Source: Pontibacter mangrovi
GTDB lineage: Bacteria; Bacteroidota; Bacteroidia; Cytophagales; Hymenobacteraceae
Length of the DNA: 64,000 nt
Assembly (NCBI RefSeq): GCF_006385705.1
Contig: NZ_VFRQ01000003.1
Coordinates: forward strand, 186,001-250,000
Direction of reading: 5' to 3'
This document shows positions 57,561 to 64,000 of this stretch, piece after piece (the first letter of the stretch is position 1; each line of letters starts with the position of its first letter). A model generated the notes under the pieces. The model was not told the origin of the DNA, made no database searches, and was given only the letters and a program-made list of their open reading frames with translations. The position numbers were made by a program, and so were the translations under genes.

Positions 57561-57983
57561 TTATTTCTCAACGTAATCTCTACGTACAACAAACTTTGTT
57601 TTAACTGGCAGTTTCTGTGCCGCAAGCCTCAAAGACTCTTTGGCTACTTCCAGAGGAACACCATCAGACTCGAACATGATGGTACCTGGCTTCACAACAG
57701 CTACCCAATATTCAGGAGAACCTTTACCCTTACCCATTCGAACCTCTGCAGGCTTCTTCGTAATAGGTTTGTCAGGGAAGATACGGATCCATACTTGACC
57801 CTCGCGTTTCATTGCTCTTGTCATGGCGATACGGGCTGCCTCGATCTGGCGCGACGTAATCCAAGTAGACTCAAGAGACTTTATAGCGAAAGAACCAAAC
57901 GCAATAGTGCTGCCTCTGTGAGCCAACCCCTTTACGCGGCCTTTCTGCATTTTTCTATATTTAGTCCTTCTAGGCTGTAACAT
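57561..57983 (-). CDS. rplP: 50S ribosomal protein L16
   Basis: A 140-residue protein near the A-site tRNA. Markers are '[37 protein letters not shown]', '[60 protein letters not shown]'. It follows rpsC. Confidence 0.99.
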   Translation of the reverse strand: MLQPRRTKYRKMQKGRVKGLAHRGSTIAFGSFAIKSLESTWITSRQIEAARIAMTRAMKREGQVWIRIFPDKPITKKPAEVRMGKGKGSPEYWVAVVKPGTIMFESDGVPLEVAKESLRLAAQKLPVKTKFVVRRDYVEK

Positions 57984-58012
57984 TTTCTAAAACTTATAAT
58001 GTTAACACTTAA

Positions 58013-58768
58013 TTATTGACGACGCTTACGCTTAGGGGCACCTTCACCACCTTTTTTGTTGCGTCCACCGCCGCGTCTGTCGCCAGAGGCTGAACCAGGT
58101 CCTTTTCCGCTCTCAAGGCCAGCGTTTGGAGTAAGGTCTTTCTTACCATAAACCTCGCCTTTGAAGATCCATACTTTAATACCTAGTTTACCGTACACAG
58201 TTTGTGCCTCAGATAAAGCATAATCAATATCTGCACGAAGCGTGTGAAGAGGAGTTCTTCCTTCTTTGTAGTGCTCTGTTCTAGCCATTTCAGCGCCGCC
58301 CAAACGACCTGAAACTTGCACCTTGATACCTTCAGCACCAACACGCAACGCAGAAGCGATAGCCTGCTTCATAGCACGACGGAAAGAGATACGTGCCTGC
58401 AGCTGCTGAGCGATTGACTCACCAACCAGTTTGGCATCAAGCTCAGGACGCTTAATCTCAAAGATGTTGATTTGAATATCTTTGTTCGTAAGCTTCTTAA
58501 GCTCTTCCTTGATCTTATCTACTTCCTGGCCACCTTTACCGATCACAACACCTGGTCTGGCTGTGTTGATGGTGATGGTAATGCGCTTAAGTGTTCTTTC
58601 AATAATAATTTTAGAAATACCGCCTTTAGGAATACGAGCGAGTATATACTTTCTAATTTTCTCGTCTTCGATCAGCTTCTCAGCGAAATCTTTGCCGCCA
58701 TACCAGTTAGAATCCCAACCTTTGATAACACCTAGTCGAAAACCTATCGGATTAACTTTCTGTCCCAT
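58013..58768 (-). CDS. rpsC: 30S ribosomal protein S3
   Basis: A 251-residue mRNA-entry protein. It has '[31 protein letters not shown]', the KH domain '[26 protein letters not shown]' and 'GLRVG'-type '[37 protein letters not shown]'. The C-terminal 35 residues form a Gly/Arg/Lys-rich tail that extends beyond the E. coli protein. Confidence 0.99.
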   Translation of the reverse strand: MGQKVNPIGFRLGVIKGWDSNWYGGKDFAEKLIEDEKIRKYILARIPKGGISKIIIERTLKRITITINTARPGVVIGKGGQEVDKIKEELKKLTNKDIQINIFEIKRPELDAKLVGESIAQQLQARISFRRAMKQAIASALRVGAEGIKVQVSGRLGGAEMARTEHYKEGRTPLHTLRADIDYALSEAQTVYGKLGIKVWIFKGEVYGKKDLTPNAGLESGKGPGSASGDRRGGGRNKKGGEGAPKRKRRQ

Positions 58769-58773
58769 AATTC

Positions 58774-59166
58774 TTACTTGTTGGCTTTTTTAGATTTCTT
58801 TGACTGCTGCTCTAGCTGCTCCTCGGTCATGCTGTCGATTACCAGTGTCACGTGGTTTGATCTTTTTCTTATTCTGTAACCACGGCCCTGAGGTGCAGGA
58901 CGAAGACGCTTCAGCATTTTGCCTTCATCAACAAATATTGTTTTGATGTATAAGTTGGCTTCTTCTATGCGCGCATCTTCGTTTTGCTGCTGCCAGTTTG
59001 CCAATGCAGATAACACAAGCTTTTCAACTTTGGCTGCACCAACATTGGCTTCAAACTTCAGAATACCAAGAGCCTTCGCTACGCTTTTGCCGCGTACTAA
59101 GTCAGCTACCATTCTCATCTTGCGAGGTGAGGTAGGGACATTTCTAAGTTTTGCTACTGCTTCCAT
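58774..59166 (-). CDS. rplV: 50S ribosomal protein L22
   Basis: A 130-residue tunnel-lining protein: '[32 protein letters not shown]', and the hairpin loop '[29 protein letters not shown]'. The Lys/Ser-rich tail is longer than in E. coli. It follows rpsS. Confidence 0.99.
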   Translation of the reverse strand: MEAVAKLRNVPTSPRKMRMVADLVRGKSVAKALGILKFEANVGAAKVEKLVLSALANWQQQNEDARIEEANLYIKTIFVDEGKMLKRLRPAPQGRGYRIRKRSNHVTLVIDSMTEEQLEQQSKKSKKANK

Positions 59167-59168
59167 TA

Positions 59169-59447
59169 TTAACGCTTGCCTTTATCTTTCTTAGCAATAT
59201 GACCTCTAAAGTTTCTCGTCGGAGCAAACTCACCAAGTTTATGGCCTACCATGTTTTCAGTAACATAAACCGGGATGAACTTATTACCATTGTGCACTGC
59301 AAATGTGTGTCCTACAAAATCCGGAGAAATCATAGATCTACGAGACCAAGTCTTGATAACAGACTTCTTTCCAGCCTCGTTCATTACAGTTACTTTCTTC
59401 TCGAGCCTAAAGTCAATATAAGGCCCTTTTTTTAATGATCTAGCCAT
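59169..59447 (-). CDS. rpsS: 30S ribosomal protein S19
   Basis: A 92-residue head protein: '[18 protein letters not shown]', '[53 protein letters not shown]'. Standard order after rplB. Confidence 0.99.
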   Translation of the reverse strand: MARSLKKGPYIDFRLEKKVTVMNEAGKKSVIKTWSRRSMISPDFVGHTFAVHNGNKFIPVYVTENMVGHKLGEFAPTRNFRGHIAKKDKGKR

Positions 59448-59450
59448 TTA

Positions 59451-60278
59451 CTATTTCTTCTTACCTCTATTAACTATTAGCTTCTCAGAATATTTATTCT
59501 TGTTTCTCGTCTTAAGACCTTTAGAGTACAGGCCTTTGCGTGAACGTGGGTGACCGCCTGAAGACTTACCTTCACCACCACCCATAGGGTGATCTACTGG
59601 GTTCATGGCAACACCACGTACGCGTGGGCGTCTTCCTAACCATCTCTTACGTCCTGCCTTACCGAGATTCACATTCATGTGTTCGGCGTTAGAAACAGTA
59701 CCTACTGTTGCGGAACAGTTTACCAGCACCATTCTAAGCTCCCCAGACGGAAGTTTGATCGTAGCATAACGTCCTTCACGAGCAACCAACTGAGCATATG
59801 AGCCTGCGCTTCTTGCTAGCGTAGCACCAGCACCTGGCTGAAGCTCGATGTTGTGAATAATAGTACCTAGAGGAATATCAGAAAGAGGCAGGCAGTTTCC
59901 TACTTCTGGCGCAATGCCGGGACCTGAGTTTACCACAGTTCCTACTTGTAGGCCTGCAGGAGCGATAATATACGCTTTCTCTCCGTCTGCATAGTGAAGC
60001 AGCGCAATGCGGGCTGTTCTATTCGGATCGTACTCAATTGTCTTCACGGTAGCAGGAACGCCGTGCTTGCTACGCTTGAAGTCAATGATTCTGTACTTCT
60101 GCTTATGACCACCGCCCATATAGCGCATGGTCATTCTTCCTGAATTGTTACGTCCACCAGATTTTGAGAGGGGTGCCAACAAAGATTTCTCAGGAGTAGA
60201 CGACGTGATCTCGTCAAACGCTGGGGCTACTCTAAATCTTTGACCTGGTGTTATTGGTCTTAACTTTTTTAAAGCCAT
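59451..60278 (-). CDS. rplB: 50S ribosomal protein L2
   Basis: A 275-residue protein near the peptidyl-transferase centre. Markers are '[30 protein letters not shown]', '[23 protein letters not shown]' and the conserved His region '[33 protein letters not shown]'. It is followed by rpsS 3 bases on. Confidence 0.99.
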   Translation of the reverse strand: MALKKLRPITPGQRFRVAPAFDEITSSTPEKSLLAPLSKSGGRNNSGRMTMRYMGGGHKQKYRIIDFKRSKHGVPATVKTIEYDPNRTARIALLHYADGEKAYIIAPAGLQVGTVVNSGPGIAPEVGNCLPLSDIPLGTIIHNIELQPGAGATLARSAGSYAQLVAREGRYATIKLPSGELRMVLVNCSATVGTVSNAEHMNVNLGKAGRKRWLGRRPRVRGVAMNPVDHPMGGGEGKSSGGHPRSRKGLYSKGLKTRNKNKYSEKLIVNRGKKK

Positions 60279-60288
60279 TTTAACTTAA

Positions 60289-60576
60289 TTATATGCCGCT
60301 GTAAAAGTCTATTACTTCACCCTCTTTCAGGGTAACGATTGCTTTTTTGATCAGAGAGGTACGGCCAGTTACAGCTCCAGACTTTGTATACTTAGTCTTT
60401 TTCTTACCGATAGAACGCATCGTTGATACTTTGTCAACAGTAACGCCATACATCTTCTCAACTGCCTTCTTGATTTCTACTTTATTGGCATTTCTCTCTA
60501 CCTCAAAAGCATACTTACCAACCTCGTTCAAGGCAGCGTATTTCTCAGTAATAATTGGTCTTTTCAGAACGTTCAT
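60289..60576 (-). CDS. rplW: 50S ribosomal protein L23
   Basis: A 95-residue tunnel-exit protein that docks SRP and trigger factor: 'VLKRPIITEKYAALNEVGKYAFEVERNANKVEIKKAVEKMYGVTVDKVSTM'. Its ATG overlaps the TAA of rplD by one base (TAATG), a coupling arrangement. Confidence 0.99.
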   Translation of the reverse strand: MNVLKRPIITEKYAALNEVGKYAFEVERNANKVEIKKAVEKMYGVTVDKVSTMRSIGKKKTKYTKSGAVTGRTSLIKKAIVTLKEGEVIDFYSGI

Positions 60577-61205
60577 TATTTCGCGCTAAAGAGGTTTTCT
60601 AATTCATTTACTGATTGCTCAACAAGCAGAAGCTTTTCAGTGTTAAGCAGGTCATAAGTATTCACATCCTTCACGGTTGATACTTTTACCTTAGGCAGGT
60701 TCCTTCCTGAAAGAACAATGTTCTTATCCACTGCAGGAAGGACAACCAGGGTTTTACCTGTTGACTTCAGGTTGTTCAGAATGCCTCTGAACTCCTTCGC
60801 TTTTGGCGCCTCCATAGAGAATGACTCAACCAAAGCCACACGGTTATCACGCGCCAACAGAGACAGGGCAGATAAACGGGCAACACGCTTTAGCTTCTTG
60901 TTCAGCTTAAAGCTATAATTGCGTGGCTTAGGACCAAATACGCGGCCTCCACCTACAAACACAGGAGACTTCAAGCTACCCGCACGAGCTCCGCCTGTGC
61001 CTTTTTGCTTTTTAATCTTCTTAGTAGAGCCAGCAACCTCGTTACGCTCCTTAGACTTATGCGTACCCTGTCTTTGGTTAGCCAGGTACTGCTTCACGTC
61101 AAGATACATGGCATGCTCATTTGGCTCTAGACCAAAAATAGCATCAGAAAGAGTCACCTTTCTGCCTGTATCTTCACCTTTAATATTTAATACAGAGAGC
61201 TCCAT
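60576..61205 (-). CDS. rplD: 50S ribosomal protein L4
   Basis: A 209-residue early-assembly protein with the extended tunnel loop '[53 protein letters not shown]'. ATG 61205 ([10 protein letters not shown]) is chosen; the four codons upstream carry no conserved residues and would reach into rplC. Confidence 0.99.
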   Translation of the reverse strand: MELSVLNIKGEDTGRKVTLSDAIFGLEPNEHAMYLDVKQYLANQRQGTHKSKERNEVAGSTKKIKKQKGTGGARAGSLKSPVFVGGGRVFGPKPRNYSFKLNKKLKRVARLSALSLLARDNRVALVESFSMEAPKAKEFRGILNNLKSTGKTLVVLPAVDKNIVLSGRNLPKVKVSTVKDVNTYDLLNTEKLLLVEQSVNELENLFSAK

Positions 61206-61206
61206 T

Positions 61207-61824
61207 TTATTTCTCAATTAACACGTAAGAATTTCTGGCACCAGGAACAGAGCCACTAACTACAATTAGGTTTTTCTCAGCAATAACACGCAGCACAGTT
61301 AGGTTCTGAACCTTTACTCTGTTACCGCCCATTCTGCCTGCCATGCGCATACCCTTAAATACTCTTGATGGCCAAGAACATGCACCTATTGAACCTGGGT
61401 GTCTTGCTCTGTTGTGCTGACCGTGCGTTTGGCCACCTACACCAGCAAAGTTGTGGCGCTTTACAACACCCTGAAAACCTTTACCTTTTGACGTGCCAAC
61501 CACATCTACATATTCGCCTTCTTCAAACAGTGTTGTATCTACTACATCACCTAGATTGAAGGAAACTCCTTCAACATCAAATTCAGCTACTTTTTTCTTT
61601 GGAGCGGTGTTTGCTTTCTGATAGTGCCCAGCTTCCGCTTTCGTTACTCTCTTTAGCTTTTTGTCGCCATAGCCAATCTGCACTGCAGCGTAGCCGTCAT
61701 TCTCAACCGTCTTCACCTGAGTAACTACACACGGACCCGCTTGTATAAGCGTCACTGGTGTGTATTTACCATCTGCTGTGAAGAGGCTTGTCATTCCGAT
61801 TTTTTTACCGATAATTCCAGGCAT
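61207..61824 (-). CDS. rplC: 50S ribosomal protein L3
   Basis: A 205-residue early-assembly protein. Markers are '[37 protein letters not shown]' and '[54 protein letters not shown]'. It has its own promoter, since a terminator separates it from rpsJ. Confidence 0.99.
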   Translation of the reverse strand: MPGIIGKKIGMTSLFTADGKYTPVTLIQAGPCVVTQVKTVENDGYAAVQIGYGDKKLKRVTKAEAGHYQKANTAPKKKVAEFDVEGVSFNLGDVVDTTLFEEGEYVDVVGTSKGKGFQGVVKRHNFAGVGGQTHGQHNRARHPGSIGACSWPSRVFKGMRMAGRMGGNRVKVQNLTVLRVIAEKNLIVVSGSVPGARNSYVLIEK

Positions 61825-61885
61825 TCAACTTTTATTTAGAGATGGATACAATAATTCATTGTCCCCTATTTTCGCTAAGGGAGTG

Positions 61886-61917
61886 CAAAGTTAATAAATA
61901 TTTAGCTTTCTTTTCAA
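61886..61917 (-). promoter_or_regulatory. Promoter of the rplC-rplQ ribosomal operon
   Basis: On the - strand TTG (61915-61917), 21 bases, then TAACTTTG (61886-61893): a near-perfect Bacteroidetes promoter. It sits between the rpsJ terminator and rplC, with about 55 bases of leader. Confidence 0.82.
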
Positions 61918-61955
61918 GCTTTCTCTAAAATATTTATTCTCAAGCATGTATAAAA

Positions 61956-61983
61956 AAAGAGGAGAACTTATGCTCTCCTCTTT
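61956..61983 (-). terminator. Terminator downstream of rpsJ
   Basis: The stem AAAGAGGAGA / TCTCCTCTTT with an 8-base loop is followed on the - strand by a T-run. It lies 22 bases beyond the rpsJ stop. Confidence 0.88.
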
Positions 61984-62004
61984 CCATTTTTCTTCAAGAT
62001 GCTA

Positions 62005-62310
62005 TCAAACTTTGATTTCAACATCCACGCCGCTTGGCAGCTCAAGCTTCATCAGCGCATCTACAGTTTTAGAGCTTGTAGAGTAAATATCTACCAGTCT
62101 CTTGTAAGTGCAAAGCTGAAACTGCTCGCGCGATTTCTTGTTCACGTGCGGTGAACGTAGCACTGTAAATTTATCTTTCTCTGTTGGAAGAGGAATTGGG
62201 CCGCTTACTATGGCACCTGTAGCTTTTACTGCTTTCACAATCTTCTCTGATGATTTATCTACCAGATTGTGATCGTAAGATTTAAGCTTTATTCTGATTT
62301 TCTGATTCAT
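62005..62310 (-). CDS. rpsJ: 30S ribosomal protein S10
   Basis: A 101-residue protein, also NusE in transcription antitermination. It has '[70 protein letters not shown]'. It follows fusA by 9 bases and closes that transcript, instead of heading the S10 operon as in E. coli. Confidence 0.99.
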   Translation of the reverse strand: MNQKIRIKLKSYDHNLVDKSSEKIVKAVKATGAIVSGPIPLPTEKDKFTVLRSPHVNKKSREQFQLCTYKRLVDIYSTSSKTVDALMKLELPSGVDVEIKV

Positions 62311-62319
62311 CTTATACTA

Positions 62320-64000
62320 CTATTTTGCTGCTGTTCCCTTTATTTTGGCAATGATAGCGTCTGCTAAGTTCTGCGGTACTTGCTCATAGTGTGAGAAAGT
62401 AAGCGACGCAGTAGCTCTACCAGAAGTAATGGTACGAAGGTCTGTTACGTAACCGAACAGTTCTGAAAGTGGAACGTCAGCCTTAACAACTGTGGCAGTA
62501 CCTTTCGTGTCCATGCCTTTCATAATACCTCTTCTTCTGTTCAAGTCACCTGTTACCGGACCAGTGTATTCATCCGGGGTAACAACGTCAACAGCCATGA
62601 TCGGCTCCAGAAGTTTAGGGGCACATTGCTTACCAGCCTCTTTGAAGCCCTGACGTGCAGCAAGTTCGAATGAAAGAGAATCAGAGTCCACATCATGGAA
62701 AGAACCGTGGAACAGACGCACCTTCATAGAGTCTATAGGGAAGCCTGCCAGGATACCGTTTTTCATTGCCTCTTCGAAGCCCTTCTGAACAGCTGGGATG
62801 AATTCTTTAGGAATCACACCACCTACGATGCCGTTCACGAACTCAAGACCTTGCTTACCGTCTTCACGTGGTCCCATTTCGAACACAATGTCGGCAAACT
62901 TACCACGACCACCAGACTGCTTCTTGAATACCTCACGGTGCTCAATGCTCTTCGTGATTGTTTCTTTGTATGCAACTTGTGGTGCACCCTGGTTCAATTC
63001 AACCTTAAACTCACGCTTCATACGGTCGATGATGATCTCCAGGTGAAGCTCACCCATACCGCGAAGAATGGTTTGGCCAGTTTCTTCGTCCGTGTTTACC
63101 TGCAGGGTTGGATCCTCTTCAATAAGTTTGGCAATTGCCATACCCATCTTGTCAGAGTCAGCCTGTGATTTCGGCTCAATTGCGTATCCGATTACCGGCT
63201 CAGGGAACTCCATAGACTCAAGTACGATTTTCGCACTCTGGTCGCAAAGTGTGTCACCAGTCTTGATATCCTTAAAGCCTACTACCGCACCGATGTCACC
63301 AGCACCCAGTCTCTCGATCTGGTTTTGCTTGTTTGCGTGCATCTGGAAGATACGAGAGATACGCTCTTTGTTACCTGAACGTGTATTGAACACATAAGAA
63401 CCTGACTCTAGTACACCAGAGTATGCACGAACGAAGCATAGACGGCCTACATATGGGTCAGTTGCAATTTTGAACGCAAGACCTGCGAATGGCTCATCGT
63501 AGCTTGGCTTACGAGTAACCTCAGCGCCTGTATCCGGGTTTGTTCCTTTGATGTTATCTCTGTCCAGCGGAGAAGGAATCAGTGCCATTACATAATCCAG
63601 CATTGTCTGTACGCCTTTGTTCTTGAAAGAAGAACCGCAAAGCATAGGAACAATAGCAAGGTCAATGGTTGCTGCACGAAGAGCGGCAAGAATCTCATCT
63701 TCTGTAATAGAGTTCGGGTCTTCGAAGTATTTCTCCATCAAAGTCTCGTCATACTCTGCTACAGCCTCCAGCAGTTTCTCTCTGTACTCTTCTGCTTCCT
63801 CTACCATGTCATCTGGAATTGGAACTTCAGTAAAGGTCATACCTTTATCATCTTCGTTCCAGATAATGCCACGGTTGTTTACCAGGTCAACAACTCCTCT
63901 GAAGTTATCCTCAGAACCGATTGGCAACTGAAGAGCTACAGCGTTGCTACCCAGCATTTCCTTCACCTGCTTACAAACAGCAAGGAAGTCAGCACCAGAA
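62320..64000 (-). CDS. fusA: Elongation factor G, C-terminal part (cut by window edge)
   Basis: The open frame runs off the right edge and gives about 560 residues, beginning inside the GTPase domain ([28 protein letters not shown]). Domains II-V follow: '[21 protein letters not shown]', 'YKETITKS', '[13 protein letters not shown]' and '[61 protein letters not shown]'. The GTP-binding P-loop lies outside the window. It translocates tRNA-mRNA on the ribosome. rpsJ follows. Confidence 0.98.
   Translation of the reverse strand, partial: SGADFLAVCKQVKEMLGSNAVALQLPIGSEDNFRGVVDLVNNRGIIWNEDDKGMTFTEVPIPDDMVEEAEEYREKLLEAVAEYDETLMEKYFEDPNSITEDEILAALRAATIDLAIVPMLCGSSFKNKGVQTMLDYVMALIPSPLDRDNIKGTNPDTGAEVTRKPSYDEPFAGLAFKIATDPYVGRLCFVRAYSGVLESGSYVFNTRSGNKERISRIFQMHANKQNQIERLGAGDIGAVVGFKDIKTGDTLCDQSAKIVLESMEFPEPVIGYAIEPKSQADSDKMGMAIAKLIEEDPTLQVNTDEETGQTILRGMGELHLEIIIDRMKREFKVELNQGAPQVAYKETITKSIEHREVFKKQSGGRGKFADIVFEMGPREDGKQGLEFVNGIVGGVIPKEFIPAVQKGFEEAMKNGILAGFPIDSMKVRLFHGSFHDVDSDSLSFELAARQGFKEAGKQCAPKLLEPIMAVDVVTPDEYTGPVTGDLNRRRGIMKGMDTKGTATVVKADVPLSELFGYVTDLRTITSGRATASLTFSHYEQVPQNLADAIIAKIKGTAAK

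Overview
The window is a chromosomal piece of a Bacteroidetes bacterium, most likely a Cytophagales member close to Pontibacter/Hymenobacter. This is inferred from protein families recalled from memory, TAnnTTTG-type -7 promoter boxes, the scarcity of Shine-Dalgarno sequences, a roughly 1,120-residue SecA, and zinc-free S4, S14 and L36. No rRNA, tRNA, CRISPR array, prophage or intact IS transposase gene was recognised.

Layout. 0-15 kb is mostly + strand: an SDR dehydrogenase, an acetyltransferase, an outer-membrane protein, recA, a DUF3108 protein, a PhoB/PhoR-like two-component pair, an RluA-type pseudouridine synthase, a quinone oxidoreductase, a BlaI/BlaR1-like regulator pair behind tandem operators, then rplM-rpsI-rpsB and tsf. 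From 15 to 35 kb nearly everything is on the - strand: a lipoprotein, a membrane-anchored MutS-like ATPase with RidA, an ECF sigma/anti-sigma operon, an ALDH7-type dehydrogenase, an HtrA protease, Hsp20, a DUF2490-like protein, an M20 amidohydrolase, a SPOR-like lipoprotein with deoC, secA, an acetyltransferase and dapF. From 35 to 47 kb orientation is mixed: rRNA methyltransferase, Ppx, a large repeat-rich secreted protein, an Ldh-family dehydrogenase, hscA, ftsB-like, eno and carA. From 47.4 kb to the end the - strand carries the ribosomal superoperon from fusA-rpsJ through rplC...rpsC...secY-map-infA-rpmJ...rpoA-rplQ. Reading on the - strand, fusA runs off the right edge. A terminator followed by a strong promoter separates rpsJ from rplC.

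The non-coding DNA holds the most unusual signals. (1) The heptamer AAGTATA/TATACTT occurs about 100 times by my hand count, against about 6-8 expected. It appears in genes and spacers and in all reading frames, but hardly at all in the ribosomal genes. (2) A family of mosaic intergenic repeats shares an ungapped 59-nt block and a hairpin module. (3) One copy of that family is interrupted by a 231-bp MITE-like element with 22-bp perfect terminal inverted repeats and an 8-bp target duplication, with the empty site visible in the sister copies. (4) A cluster of nine DnaA-box-like sequences lies in the 20.8-21.5 kb intergenic region. (5) Three evenly arrayed TACGAA-N3-TTCGTA operators precede the BlaI-like gene.

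All counts and alignments were made by eye. Family names come from recognisable motifs and remembered family features, not from database searches.
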